Origin: CBDDCX01 sp965226925
Lineage (GTDB): Bacteria > Gemmatimonadota > Gemmatimonadetes > Longimicrobiales > Gaopeijiaceae
DNA: 64,000 bases
Assembly (NCBI GenBank): GCA_965226925.1
Contig: CBDDEN010000008.1
Location: forward strand, 310,001-374,000
Direction of reading: 5' to 3'
The position numbers and the translations under genes were made by a program. The notes beneath the pieces were generated by a model. The model searched no databases, was not told where the DNA came from, and saw nothing but the letters and a program-made list of their open reading frames with translations. This document shows positions 18,382-28,001 of this stretch, piece by piece. Numbering within the stretch: the stretch's first letter is position 1; each line of letters opens with the position of its first letter.

Positions 18382-19938
18382 GTGCCCGAAGAACTGATTC
18401 GCGCGCTCATCGCCATCGGTTTCGGATCCCTCGCCGGGGGGCTCACGAACTCGGTGGCGATCTGGATGTTGTTCCATCCGTACGAGCCTCCCAGGGGTGT
18501 CAAAATGCTCCAGGGAGCCATACCGAAGAATCAGGCACGGCTGGCCGCCGCGGTGGGACGTACTGTGGGCACGCGGCTGCTGACCGAGGAGGATCTGGGG
18601 GAGATCTTCAGCGACGAGGAGTTCCGGGAGGCTTTCGACGGCCATCTCTCCGGCTTCCTGGACGCTCTGCTCCACCGGAAGAGGGGCTCGGTGCGCGACC
18701 TGTTTCCCGAGGCGATGCACGCCCAGATCGAGGGGATCATCGACGACGTGGCCGCCTTCGGACTTGAGCGGCTGCACGAGTATCTGAACTCGGAGCGCTT
18801 CGCGGAGACGGTCACCGCCCGTGCCGGGGACATTATCCACTCCATTGCCGACGAGCCGGTGGCGGGCATCCTGACCCCCGCGCGCGAGGGGGCGATTTCG
18901 GAGGCCGTCGACGATTGGATCACAGGGGCGGTCGAAAGCGACGACTTCACCAAGGCCATCGACGACTACCTGGATCGGGCCGCCCGGAGACTGCTCGAAC
19001 CCGGTCGTACCTTCGAAGAGGTGCTCCCCCTCGGCTTGGTGGGCGCCGTCGAAAAGGGCATCGCCGCCTACCTTCCACTCGCCATTCAGCGATTGGGGTC
19101 CCTGCTGGAGGACCAAGAGGCCCGGGCCAAGTTCGAGAGGTTCGTGCACGATCTCCTACACCGCTTCCTCAGCGATCTCAAGTTCCATCAGCGAGTGGTG
19201 GCCAAACTCATCATCACCGAGTCCACCGTGGATATGGTCCTGGACACGATCGAGGCAGACGGAGCCGAGCGCCTGACGGAGATGCTCCAGGAGGAGGCCA
19301 TGCAGGATGCCATGGCGAAGGGGATCAACGACGCGATCGTCGACTTCCTGAGGCGACCGGTGACATCGGTGCTCGGGGAACCCGACGACCCCAGCGTCGT
19401 CGACGCGCGGGAGACGGTCGTGGGGTGGTTCGTGGATCTGGCTCAGGATCCCACATCACGCAGCTTCGTGGTCGAGAAGCTCGAGGTGGCCCTGGACAAG
19501 ATGGGGGCTCGCACGTGGGGCGAGGTCTTCGAAAAGCTCCCGCCCGACCGGGTGGCCGAGTGGCTGGTGGCCGCGGCTCGGAGCGAGCCGGCGGCCACAC
19601 TCTATCGTGAGGCCGCGAGCCGGCTCTCGAAGAACCTCCTTGACCGCCCGATCGGAACGCCCGCCGACTGGCTCCCGGAGGGAGCCGCCCGGACCGCGGA
19701 AGAGACCCTCGGTGACCCGATTTGGGAGTGGCTGCAGACGCAGGTACCCGACGTGGTGCAGCAGATCGACGTCGCCGGGCGTGTCGAGGAGAAGGTCCTG
19801 GCCTTTCCGCCGGCGAAGATGGAAGAGCTCGTGAGGAAGGTGACGCACAAGGAGCTAAAGATCATCGTACGCCTGGGGTACCTGCTCGGAGGAGTCATTG
19901 GAGTGGCCCTTGTGATCCTGGACATCATCTGGGGATGA
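18382..19938 (+). CDS. DUF445 family membrane protein
   Basis: A 518-residue protein read from GTG 18382, the first start after the upstream stop. The N-terminal segment (about 4-30) is a membrane span with GGLTNSVAIWMLFHPYEP, a DUF445 hallmark. The long middle is helical and amphipathic, and a second membrane span closes the protein (about 490-515). DUF445/YheB proteins are envelope-associated and of unknown function. The protein is probably anchored at both ends with a large soluble middle. Confidence 0.83.
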   Translation: MPEELIRALIAIGFGSLAGGLTNSVAIWMLFHPYEPPRGVKMLQGAIPKNQARLAAAVGRTVGTRLLTEEDLGEIFSDEEFREAFDGHLSGFLDALLHRKRGSVRDLFPEAMHAQIEGIIDDVAAFGLERLHEYLNSERFAETVTARAGDIIHSIADEPVAGILTPAREGAISEAVDDWITGAVESDDFTKAIDDYLDRAARRLLEPGRTFEEVLPLGLVGAVEKGIAAYLPLAIQRLGSLLEDQEARAKFERFVHDLLHRFLSDLKFHQRVVAKLIITESTVDMVLDTIEADGAERLTEMLQEEAMQDAMAKGINDAIVDFLRRPVTSVLGEPDDPSVVDARETVVGWFVDLAQDPTSRSFVVEKLEVALDKMGARTWGEVFEKLPPDRVAEWLVAAARSEPAATLYREAASRLSKNLLDRPIGTPADWLPEGAARTAEETLGDPIWEWLQTQVPDVVQQIDVAGRVEEKVLAFPPAKMEELVRKVTHKELKIIVRLGYLLGGVIGVALVILDIIWG

Positions 19939-20001
19939 CGGCCAGGAAGCGAATTTCCGGGATACGACACTAGCCCGTCGAGAGGCGCGGGGCGCGGGCT
20001 T

Positions 20002-20259
20002 CTAGTCTCTGGAGCGCTCTTCCGGCTCATCGCGTGCGATAGCCGTCTTGAAGCGCTCGCGTCCACGCCGGCGCTGGGAGGCTCTCTGGTTGGACTTCAG
20101 GTAGTTGAGCCACATGAAGTGCCGCTTCGCCTTGCGCGGCTGCCCCTTCCCCAGCCGCGCGGCGACCTCTTCAGGCGACTGGCTGTAGCGTCCGGTCCCC
20201 AGGAAGATCCCCAAAGCGAGTGCCGCCACACCCCCCAGGATCTTGAGAAAGAGGATCAA
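20002..20259 (-). CDS. Small basic membrane-anchored protein
   Basis: An unrecognised 85-residue product with an N-terminal hydrophobic helix (2-23). A strongly basic tail follows, rich in Arg and Lys, with a SPEEVAARLGKG motif after the helix. It follows another small membrane-protein gene on the same strand. Its stop faces the DUF445 gene across 63 bp. Confidence 0.5.
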   Translation of the reverse strand: MILFLKILGGVAALALGIFLGTGRYSQSPEEVAARLGKGQPRKAKRHFMWLNYLKSNQRASQRRRGRERFKTAIARDEPEERSRD

Positions 20260-20292
20260 CCGTGTCTCCGGATCGGGTCGCCTGGACCGGGC

Positions 20293-20439
20293 TCAGTCCC
20301 GTCCGACGGACTCCAGGAGAAGGAGGGCGAGGCCCGTCGCCAGAATGATGGCAACGGCGTTGGTGCCCACCGCCACCAAACCCACCACGCCCCAGAACAC
20401 CACGTGGATGAAGTTGTAGCCACCCGGAAGAAGATTCAT
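20293..20439 (-). CDS. Small membrane protein
   Basis: From ATG 20439 the product is 48 residues, almost wholly hydrophobic (HVVFWGVVGLVAVGTNAVAI and on), with a charged end. A longer start at 20511 exists but adds unlikely sequence. It could be one hairpin of two membrane helices. No family recognised. Confidence 0.4.
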   Translation of the reverse strand: MNLLPGGYNFIHVVFWGVVGLVAVGTNAVAIILATGLALLLLESVGRD

Positions 20440-20521
20440 CGCTCTGTGTGTTGAGGGTAACGGTGGTCGCGCAGGCGCCCGGAATATGTGGAAGGCGCCA
20501 GCGGTCTTCAATGGCCCCGCG

Positions 20522-21022
20522 CTAGTCGGGCTTGTGCCGGTGCGGATGGCCCTCGTCGTCGGTCGGATCCAGGCCGTCCTCCACCCGCTTCTTGACGTCC
20601 GCCAGGTATCCGGGAGACAGGTCTAGAAGGCGGCAGACTTTTCTCAATAGAGCCTCCTCGTGGTTGGACAGATCTCCGTCGGCGTAGACCAGTCCCCACA
20701 TCACTTCCATCAAGACCATCTTCTGCCCCAGCGAATAGTTGGCCTTGATGAGCTTGGTGAACTGATAGAGGTCCACGGCCTCCAGACGAGCCTGCTCGGC
20801 AAGGACGATCAGCTCTTCGGCATGCGCCTTCTCGAGCCCGTACTGGCGGCGCACGGCGGAAGTCAGATGCTTGCGCTCATCCTCCGAGAACTCGTCATCC
20901 GCGTAGGCCAACTCGATCAGAAGCGCGCAGGCGGCCAGGCGAATGTCCTCGCCGGCCGGGTCCGCTTCGGGGGTCGCGGGAGCCATGGAAGAACTGAAGA
21001 ACGACTTGATGGCATCGAGCAT
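20522..21022 (-). CDS. TerB-like protein
   Basis: This 166-residue protein carries a TerB-type all-helical domain at about 27-140, with two acidic ELAYADDEFSEDE and GLVYADGDLSNHE repeats that form the metal-binding sites of the family. TerB-like domains occur in tellurite-resistance and in unrelated envelope or stress contexts. No other ter genes (terC, terD, terZ) are present, so tellurite resistance should not be inferred. It sits downstream of the ABC exporter genes. Confidence 0.8.
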   Translation of the reverse strand: MLDAIKSFFSSSMAPATPEADPAGEDIRLAACALLIELAYADDEFSEDERKHLTSAVRRQYGLEKAHAEELIVLAEQARLEAVDLYQFTKLIKANYSLGQKMVLMEVMWGLVYADGDLSNHEEALLRKVCRLLDLSPGYLADVKKRVEDGLDPTDDEGHPHRHKPD

Positions 21023-21191
21023 CTATCGCTCCTTGACTCGATCGCTGAATGCGCCGGTCAGGGTTTCCGATTCAAGCAAGTGGAGATGCTAACGCAGCGT
21101 CAGGATCTATGCCAGTTGTCACGCGTCGATCGCGGCCGCCGGGCCTCGAGGGCCCGTGGAACGGGTGACAGCCGTACGTCTTCGACGGACC

Positions 21192-22892
21192 TCAGAGCTC
21201 CAGCCGCCGCACCTTCTGCACCCCCGCCCGCAGCGGAAATACGATGCAAATCACCGTCAGTGCGACGGCTCCCGAAGCACCGAGAACCAGAGGCGCGATT
21301 CCCGCCGATGCGCCCGGTGTCTCGAAGCGCGCCTGGAGGAATCGATAGACGGGCCAGGCAAGGAGGATGACGACCCCACCCAGGTAGCTGACCGCCGCCA
21401 TCATGAACAACAGACCCCCGAACGACGTAGGAATCTCGGCCATGTTGTCGGTGTCGTAGTTCGGATAGAGGGCCCCGAAGCCGAGGGCCAGCGCCGTCAT
21501 GGCCAGAGTGATCCCGATCATCGCGACGGTGGTGAGCACGAGAATGAGGGTGCTCACCTCGAGAATCATGTTCGTGAGGACGATGAGAGGCAGCGCCACG
21601 GCCAGAAGCGGGACCGTACCCACCCAATATTTTGTCAGGAACAGGGTTCGTACATCGAGAGGCGACGACCTCAGGAGCCAGGTCATCCTTCCCTCCAAGG
21701 ACATGCCCGGAAACACGAACCTGGCCGCGATGGCCGCCACGACGAAGCCGGCGAGTCCGAGGTTCAGGAACGAGACGGCGTTGATGAGGAAGAAAGAGAC
21801 CTGCTCACCGGTGTAGAGCGGAAGTACCTTGATGTTGTAGACGTAAACCACGACGAGCACCGCCAAGAGGATCAGCTGGGACCATTGGGTCGTGTCCCGG
21901 AAGAAGACCCGGATCTCCTTCGCGACGAGCTGGCGGGTCGCCGGGGCGGTCCAGGCGAGTCGCCGCTCCAGATTGGTCGTCCGCTCCCGGCCCTCCCGTC
22001 GCTCGGCACCCTCTTGGGCCCGGGTGAAGCCGGACCGGAAGAACCGATGGTGTAGCCAGGCCCCACCCACGAAGACGGCGGCCGCGGTGCTCCAGAGGAG
22101 CCAGAACGGGAACGGATCGAACGCGCCGTTCAGGTACGACATGAGGGTGCCCGCCGCCCACTCGTTGGGAAGCCAGGGCGACGTCGGCGTCCTGAGCACC
22201 GCCATGAAATCCACCAAGTCCCGGAACTCCTCGGGCCGCATCAGGCGCTCCGGCCGGAGGAACCGGAATAGGACGACGACACCCGCCGCGGAGAACAGGC
22301 CAATGAGCGCCAGGAGATCGCGAGTGCGCCGGGCGGGAAAGACGTTCACCAGAATGAGCGTGAACGCCGTGCCGATCACGGCGGGAATCACCAGATAGGG
22401 AATCAGGGTGGCGACCGCGAGACCGTAGAACGACCATCCAGCCCCGTACACGACTCCGTAGGCCGCAAGCAACGGAACCGCGAGCAGCGCCACCATCCAC
22501 GAGGAGTCCACGATCGTCTCCACGAGCCGCGCGCCATAGAGCTTCACGGAGTCCACAGGCGACGCCACCAAGAGCTCCATGTCCTTCGAGAGGAAGTACG
22601 TCGAGAGCGCCGTGATGACGTTGGAGAGGAGCAGGATCATCAGGAACGTCAGAAGCGCCAGGCCCAACAGCTTGCCGGCCAGCAGATCTCCGATGCCCTG
22701 GGTACCGCGGAAGTACAGGAGCATCCGGAAGATGACCCCGAAGATGAAGGCCCAGAAAAAGACCCCCACGAACGCCAGAACGCCCCACTTGAAGAGCCAC
22801 CCCTCTTCACGCTTGTTGCGATTCAGCTTGGATCGGACCTTGGGCAGTAGCAGCCACAGGATCCCCGCCCCACGAAACGTGGTGCCGTTCAC
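21192..22892 (-). CDS. ABC-2-type exporter permease
   Basis: A 566-residue integral membrane protein with about twelve hydrophobic segments and a central cytoplasmic stretch (about 290-325). It resembles large putative ABC exporter permeases, which fuse two ABC-2-like halves. Its ATG overlaps the stop of the ATPase gene (ATGA, 22889-22892), so it is the partner of that ATPase. The substrate is unknown. Confidence 0.8.
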   Translation of the reverse strand: MNGTTFRGAGILWLLLPKVRSKLNRNKREEGWLFKWGVLAFVGVFFWAFIFGVIFRMLLYFRGTQGIGDLLAGKLLGLALLTFLMILLLSNVITALSTYFLSKDMELLVASPVDSVKLYGARLVETIVDSSWMVALLAVPLLAAYGVVYGAGWSFYGLAVATLIPYLVIPAVIGTAFTLILVNVFPARRTRDLLALIGLFSAAGVVVLFRFLRPERLMRPEEFRDLVDFMAVLRTPTSPWLPNEWAAGTLMSYLNGAFDPFPFWLLWSTAAAVFVGGAWLHHRFFRSGFTRAQEGAERREGRERTTNLERRLAWTAPATRQLVAKEIRVFFRDTTQWSQLILLAVLVVVYVYNIKVLPLYTGEQVSFFLINAVSFLNLGLAGFVVAAIAARFVFPGMSLEGRMTWLLRSSPLDVRTLFLTKYWVGTVPLLAVALPLIVLTNMILEVSTLILVLTTVAMIGITLAMTALALGFGALYPNYDTDNMAEIPTSFGGLLFMMAAVSYLGGVVILLAWPVYRFLQARFETPGASAGIAPLVLGASGAVALTVICIVFPLRAGVQKVRRLEL

Positions 22893-23746
22893 GAATCTTC
22901 CCGAAGGCCGGCCACTACGTCCGCCATGTCCTCATTCCCGGTCATCTTGAGGAGGATCTCCTCGAGGTGCGCCTCTCCGGAGTCGACCTGGGTGCGGAGG
23001 TCGTCCATGGTGCCCTTCGCGATGATGTCTCCGTTTCGGATGATCGCGATGCGGTCGCACACGGCCTCTACCACCTCGAGGGTGTGGCTTGACAGAAAGA
23101 CGGTCCCACCTCGGTTGGCGAAGGCGCGGAACAGGTCCTTGAGAATCCTGGCCGACCTCGGATCGAGCCCGACCATCGGTTCATCCACCACGATGAGCTC
23201 GGGCTGATGGATCAGCGCGGAGGTGATGAGGAGCTTCTGCCGCATGCCGTGGGAGTAGCTTTCGATGAGCTCGTTCTTCCACTCGGTGAGGCTGAAGACC
23301 TCGAGCAGCCCATCGGCGCGCTCCTCCGACGAGTGCTCGTCTTTGCCCCACAGGCCCGCCACGAAACGGAGGAATTCCCCTCCCGAGAGCTTCTCGTAGA
23401 GATACGGCCGGTCGGGGATGTACCCGATTCGGGACTTGGCCTGCATCGGGTGGGCTCCGAGATCGTTCCCCCCGATGACAATCGTGCCGGCCGTGGGCTC
23501 GAGCACGCCCGCCACCATGCGTATCGTCGTGGTCTTGCCGGCCCCGTTGGGACCGAGGAACCCGAAGATCTCGCCCCTGGGGACGGTCAGGTCGATGCCG
23601 TTGACGGCCGTGAAGCCCCCGTACCGCTTCACGATTCCCTTCAACTCGAGCATGTCCGGGGTCGCGTCCTCACCCGTCCCCACGCCGTCCATGAGTTGGG
23701 CCAGGCGGGCTTCCAGGCCGGAGCTGGTCGCGGGAATTTCGGTCAT
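22889..23746 (-). CDS. ABC transporter ATP-binding protein
   Basis: A 285-residue ATPase. Walker A is GPNGAGKT (65-72), the signature loop YSHGMRQ, Walker B LIVVDEP and the H-loop SSHTLE. About 30 residues precede the domain. This subfamily energises export-type ABC-2 permeases, and its permease gene overlaps immediately downstream. The transglutaminase gene lies 60 bp upstream on the same strand. Confidence 0.92.
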   Translation of the reverse strand: MTEIPATSSGLEARLAQLMDGVGTGEDATPDMLELKGIVKRYGGFTAVNGIDLTVPRGEIFGFLGPNGAGKTTTIRMVAGVLEPTAGTIVIGGNDLGAHPMQAKSRIGYIPDRPYLYEKLSGGEFLRFVAGLWGKDEHSSEERADGLLEVFSLTEWKNELIESYSHGMRQKLLITSALIHQPELIVVDEPMVGLDPRSARILKDLFRAFANRGGTVFLSSHTLEVVEAVCDRIAIIRNGDIIAKGTMDDLRTQVDSGEAHLEEILLKMTGNEDMADVVAGLREDS

Positions 23747-23806
23747 CAGGAACCCTGTGAAAAGTCGGAGTGCATCGGGCGATCTATGCGTTCCGTCAAC
23801 GGAACA

Positions 23807-25333
23807 CTAAATGACCTCGATGTTGAGACGGCCGATGAGTCGGATGATCTCGACCTGTTGCGCGAGTCCGCCGATGACGAACCGGATGTGAGAGGCGTCC
23901 GCCGGGTACTGGCCGAAGGTCGGATCGACCGCAACCCACTCGCCCAGCCATACTTCGGGCCAGGCGTGGTAGAAGAACGAGCCGTTGAGGTAGACCAGCC
24001 CGACCGCGGTCCGGGCGGGAAGGCCGAGGGCCCTGGCCAGGGCCACGTAGAGGACCGTGTGCTCGTTACAGTCGCCCTGCCTCGACTCGAGCACTCGCAG
24101 GGCGCTGGGGACGGAGAAGGTCACGCTCTTGGCGAGCATCCGATCCACTCGGGTGGTGAGTCGTTCGGCGGCCGTCTTGGGATCCCGGAGCCAGCGCCCC
24201 ACCGCCTGACGGGCCTCCCGCTGGATGCGGGGATCGTCGCTCTGGATGAGCGGCTCCGCCTCGAGCTCCGCGCGCATGTCCATCAGCTTGTACGGAAGCG
24301 AGAAGTCGGGTTCGACGGCCGCCCAGTTCTCGCGGCGAACGATGAGCGTGTCGCCTCGTAGGGTCTGCCGACCTCCATCGAGTTGAAAACCCTCGAGATC
24401 CACACCCGTGAGGCGGAAGCGGAGCACGTCGTGTTCCTCCACGGACCCCAGATCGGTGTCGCTTTGGATGGCCGTGGACAGGATCACGTCCTCGTCGACG
24501 ACCAGTGTGGCAAGACCCTTCGCCTCTTCCTGGGCCTGCCTTGCCAACTCGTACTCGGTCTTTTCCATGGTAAAGCCGAGTGCGCTCGAGGCGCTTATGA
24601 CACGACCATCGTGGTCCACCCAACTCTCGACCTGCACCCAGCCATGGACCTCGGCGATCTTCCAGGCGGGGATGGAGTCGTACCGGACCGGCTCCCAACG
24701 ATTGGTTTCGGGATTCAGGTATGCGCTGTCCGGCACCATGATCGTGTCGTGTTCCAGTACACGCACCTCGACCGCCCGGGTCGCTAGTGTCGACGGATCG
24801 AACACGGGAAGCCGCAGAGTATTCCCGACCACCAATTCGCAGGCCATGGCGACTCGAATGGGCAGGGCCGCCGAGAAGATGGGTGGCTCGGCCATGCGGT
24901 AGGAGACCTCCTGGGCGGAGCCGCCCGCGTTGATCGTGACCCGCAGCGTGGAGTCGGCTCCCAGCGTTCCGTCTGCCCTGAAGGTCCCGACGTCGGAGTC
25001 CAGCGAGAACGAGAAGGACTCCATGACCAGTGCGGGGCTGAGGCGCACCAGCGTGCGCGCCACCGCAGAACCCGTCTGGCCGAGGGCCGGCAGATCCAGG
25101 ACCATGACGTCCTCGAGCTCGAACCCCTCGGGAATCGTGTCCAGTCGGGAGGTCGCCTGGCCCACGGTGCGCTCCCCCATGCGAAGCGTGTAGAAGCTCA
25201 CGCCCGGGGCCAACGACAGGGCCGCCTCGGTAAGCCGCGTGAGCTCCGGCTGGAAGTACTCCCGCCGGACCTGCCACCCCACCATGGCGAGCCAGATCAC
25301 GACGATCGTCGCGGCGAGGGCCCTGCGCCTCAT
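23807..25333 (-). CDS. Transglutaminase-like protein with N-terminal membrane anchor
   Basis: A 508-residue protein starting with an uncleaved or signal-type hydrophobic segment (about 5-20). A long beta-rich middle precedes a C-terminal transglutaminase core. The triad is visible: Cys422 in RQGDCNEHT, His456 in FYHAWPE and Asp470 in VAVDPTFGQ. It probably acts in the periplasm as a cysteine protease or crosslinker. It is separated by 3 bp from the macro-domain gene and 60 bp from the ABC ATPase gene. Confidence 0.85.
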   Translation of the reverse strand: MRRRALAATIVVIWLAMVGWQVRREYFQPELTRLTEAALSLAPGVSFYTLRMGERTVGQATSRLDTIPEGFELEDVMVLDLPALGQTGSAVARTLVRLSPALVMESFSFSLDSDVGTFRADGTLGADSTLRVTINAGGSAQEVSYRMAEPPIFSAALPIRVAMACELVVGNTLRLPVFDPSTLATRAVEVRVLEHDTIMVPDSAYLNPETNRWEPVRYDSIPAWKIAEVHGWVQVESWVDHDGRVISASSALGFTMEKTEYELARQAQEEAKGLATLVVDEDVILSTAIQSDTDLGSVEEHDVLRFRLTGVDLEGFQLDGGRQTLRGDTLIVRRENWAAVEPDFSLPYKLMDMRAELEAEPLIQSDDPRIQREARQAVGRWLRDPKTAAERLTTRVDRMLAKSVTFSVPSALRVLESRQGDCNEHTVLYVALARALGLPARTAVGLVYLNGSFFYHAWPEVWLGEWVAVDPTFGQYPADASHIRFVIGGLAQQVEIIRLIGRLNIEVI

Positions 25334-25336
25334 GCG

Positions 25337-25927
25337 CTACTCTCCATCGTCGTTCATGTCTCCTTCTTCACTCGAAGTACCGACATCGCTCCCGGCTCCG
25401 TTGCCGCCCGGGTCCACCCGCTCGTCCTCGGGCCTGTTGAGTCTGGCGGTGAACGCTTCCAACTCGTAGGTCGTCGTCACCATGACCACGACCTCCTTCG
25501 GAAAGTCCTCTCGGTCCAGGTGCTCCCGCAGGACCGGAACCATCACGTCCGCGGCCGTCTCGACGTCGAGATTGCCGGCTCCCGTGCCGAGAGGTGGAAG
25601 CGCAATGGTCTCGACCCCGAGACGACAGGCATGCCTCAGCCCGTTCATGAGCGCCTTTCGTACACCCGCAGCCGTCACGGGCTCCTCACCCGACTGAACG
25701 ACCACGTGGACCATGAAGTCCGCCCGCAGCGCGCCACCCGGCGTGATCACGGCGCCACCGACGGGGAGCTCGCCCATGCGTTCGACCCGTTCCTCGAGGT
25801 CGGCACCAGCCGCCGCGCCCACGGCACGGCCCAGGCTCGTGACCGCTTCCAGGGTCGAGTTGACGGCCCGCACGATGCAGTCGACGTCTGCGGTGACGAG
25901 GTCGGCGGTCCGCACGTCGATCCTCAC
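25337..25927 (-). CDS. Macro-domain protein
   Basis: A 196-residue protein with a macro domain in the first 160 residues. VRAVNSTLE stands at the position of the ADP-ribose-binding NAAN loop, and IALPPLGTGAGNLD is the diphosphate-binding glycine loop. An acidic, Gly-rich tail follows. By family it would bind or hydrolyse ADP-ribose derivatives. The start overlaps the stop of the TPR gene by 4 bp, which supports coupled expression. No ADP-ribosyl transferase gene is visible nearby. Confidence 0.83.
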   Translation of the reverse strand: MRIDVRTADLVTADVDCIVRAVNSTLEAVTSLGRAVGAAAGADLEERVERMGELPVGGAVITPGGALRADFMVHVVVQSGEEPVTAAGVRKALMNGLRHACRLGVETIALPPLGTGAGNLDVETAADVMVPVLREHLDREDFPKEVVVMVTTTYELEAFTARLNRPEDERVDPGGNGAGSDVGTSSEEGDMNDDGE

Positions 25928-26679
25928 ACGTTCAACTCCCGAGCGCGCCGATGCATTTGGGCGGCCCTCTCGGGCTCATGCATCCTGTCGAAGAGCATTC
26001 CCAACGTGTGGTACGCCCGCCAGTTGTGTGGCTCGAGCTCGATGACCCGCTCCATCACGGGGACCGCCTCATCCACGCGGCCGAGCCTGTTGAGGGCTTC
26101 GCCTCGGTAGAAGTGCGCGGCGCTGTGGTTGGGGTCGCGATTGCACACCCCTCGAAGGCCCGCCTCGGCATCGGCATAGAGCCCTTTGCGGAACGCCAGA
26201 AGTCCCTCCTTGACACGAACTTCCACGCTCCCGGGGTCGAGGCTCAATGCGATCTTCAGCTCGGCGTCGGCATCCTCGAATCGGCCCACAGCGCCGTAGG
26301 CCGCCCCTAGGCTGGCCCGAACCCGGCCGTTGTTCGGGTCCAGCTCGCTCGCAGCGAGAAATCGTTCGATGGCCAGCTCCGGGCGGCCGAGATCATCGTA
26401 CAGCGTACCGAGAGCGAACTGAGCCTCGGAGTGGTCCGGCGCCTCACGGAGAATCTCGATGTAGAGCCTCACGGCGTCCTGCATGCGGCCCTCGGAAGCC
26501 GTACGAGCAGCCGTCGCGAGCAGATCGTCCTGGGGGGAGGGAATCTGGGAGGAGTCGTCCGCGACGGCTTCGCGTGCGGCGGGGGCCTCGCCGACCGGGT
26601 CGGGGTCATCGAGATTCGGGGCGACAGCCTCGTCGTCAGGAGGGTCTTCCGCCCGCCTCGCCGCCTGAAGCTGTCCCAA
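25924..26679 (-). CDS. TPR protein, 5' end disturbed by an IS element
   Basis: The frame encodes about 250 residues. An acidic, Pro/Ala-rich head (1-50) is followed by at least five TPR units (about 55-245), for example ALGTLYDDLGRPELAIERFL. The first possible codon is a TTG at 26679, with no clear ribosome site. The IS256-type element begins at 26716, only 36 bp upstream. The true start was therefore probably lost, or lies beyond the element at 28195. TPR proteins serve as scaffolds; this one heads the macro and transglutaminase genes. Confidence 0.7.
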   Translation of the reverse strand: MGQLQAARRAEDPPDDEAVAPNLDDPDPVGEAPAAREAVADDSSQIPSPQDDLLATAARTASEGRMQDAVRLYIEILREAPDHSEAQFALGTLYDDLGRPELAIERFLAASELDPNNGRVRASLGAAYGAVGRFEDADAELKIALSLDPGSVEVRVKEGLLAFRKGLYADAEAGLRGVCNRDPNHSAAHFYRGEALNRLGRVDEAVPVMERVIELEPHNWRAYHTLGMLFDRMHEPERAAQMHRRARELNV

Positions 26680-26715
26680 CCGTAGTTGAAGGTTCCTGAT
26701 AGGGGAGAAAGAAAA

Positions 26716-26782
26716 GTGGTGGCTCCGGGGGTCCCGGGCCGATAGGCTCGGGTAGGCAAAAACCCCAACACGGAGCCACCAC
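26716..26782. repeat. Left-end palindromic unit of the IS element
   Basis: The left terminal repeat (26716-26727) is followed 43 nt later by a perfect 12-bp inverted copy (CGGAGCCACCAC, 26771-26782), one base before the transposase ATG. This could fold as a hairpin over the transposase start region. The inner copy is also a direct repeat of the right end. Confidence 0.8.
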
Positions 26783-26783
26783 G

Positions 26784-27974
26784 ATGAAGAGAACGTACGA
26801 GGTAAGGGATCGGGCGGACAAGCGCGCGATCAGGGAGTTCCTGAAGCGGGAGGGGCAGTTTCTGCTTCCGATGCTTGAGCTCGTGGAGCAGACGGAGGTC
26901 GCGATCGACGAAGTCATCCAGGTGATCGAGCGACGATCGAAGCGGTGCTGGAGATGAGCGCCGAGGGTGTGGCAGGCGTGAAGCAGGCAGGTCGGTCACG
27001 AGCGGAAGACGACACGGTGTGGATGGCCGGCAGGGTGGTGTGGTTTACCTGTCGGACCGGAAGGTGCGTGTGGAGCGGCCACGGCTCAGGCGCCGGGGCG
27101 CCGGGGAGGGTGGCGAGGTCGAGGTGCCGGCGTACGCAGCGATGCGGAGACCGGGCGCCGTGGCGGATCGGATGCTCGAGGTCCTGATGGCGGGGGGGCA
27201 CGCTACGGCCGTGTGATCGACCGACACGGTCGGGGTGAGCAAGTCGGCGGTGAGCCGTGAGACGGTCGAGGCCTCGGAGCGCGTGCTGAAGGACTGATGG
27301 AGCGCCGGCTGCGTGGGACCTCCTGGTGATCTACCTGGACGGGATCCAGATGGGCTCGCACCACGTGCTTGCTGCGGTAGGCGTGGACTCAGACGGAAAG
27401 AAGCACGTGCTGGGCGTGAGGGAAGGAGCGAGTGAGAACGCCGAGGTGACCAGCGCGCTCCTAGAGGATCTGGTCGAGCGCGGCCTGGACCCGGGCAGGC
27501 GGCGGCTGTTCGTGATCGATGGCTCGAAAGCGCTCAGGAAGGGATCGAGAAGGTGTTCGGCCAACGTCACCCCATCCAGCGCTGCCGCAACCACAAGCTC
27601 CGCAACGTGCCATCTGCCGAAGGATCAGCATCCTCAGGTGAAGGCGGCGTTCCGGGCGGCAGGCTGGACGCGAAGCCGAGCAGAAGCTCGGCAGCTCGCC
27701 CGATGGCTTCGGCCTCGGCCAGCCTACGCGAAGGCCTCAGCTCACGATCAACTGAGGAAGTGCCTGGGCTCGACCAACCTGCACCCACTCGGGCGTAAGC
27801 GACCCGCAGGGTGACCCACTGGAAGAACGGAGCGATGGCCTTGCGCTGGGCTGCGGCCTCGTTCTGGAGACCGAGAAGAGCTACCGGAGGATCATCGGCT
27901 ACCACCAGCTCTGGATGCTCAGGGCCCACCTCGACGACCATGAACCGGTTGCCGAAATGAGAAAGGCAGGCTAA
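26784..27974 (+). pseudogene. IS256/mutator-family transposase, multiply frameshifted
   Basis: The remnant starts MKRTYEVRDRADKRA and ends in MRKAG before a TAA at 27972. Pieces in different frames carry the family: VVYLSDRKVRVERPRLRRRG, IYLDGIQMGSHHVLAAVGVD (with the first catalytic Asp), FVIDGSKAL (second Asp), and RHPIQRCRNHKLRN. A later piece has EKSYRRIIGYHQLWML, close to the final Glu. At least five frame changes separate these pieces. No product can be made. Original length would have been about 400 residues. Confidence 0.85.
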
Positions 27975-28001
27975 CAAGGAGACTCTCCGGAGCCACCACC
28001 T

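Larger units (their letters stand above)
26716..27999 (+). mobile_element. Decayed IS256-type insertion element
   Basis: Terminal inverted repeats of 13 bp (GTGGTGGCTCCGG at 26716-26728 and its complement at 27987-27999) bound about 1.28 kb. A broken mutator-type transposase lies inside. A second, outer match (AGTTGAAGG at 26684-26692 and CCTTCAACT at 27999-28007) suggests the original ends may lie slightly further out on the left. No clear direct target repeat could be picked. Inserted between a TPR gene and cutA. Confidence 0.85.

Noticed and set aside
20522..21022. Tellurite resistance operon because of TerB
   Set aside because: Only a TerB-like domain is present; there is no terC, terD, terE, terA or terZ in the surroundings.
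25337..25927. Macro domain as antitoxin of a DarT-type toxin pair
   Set aside because: No DarT-like ADP-ribosyltransferase is adjacent; the neighbours are TPR and transglutaminase genes.
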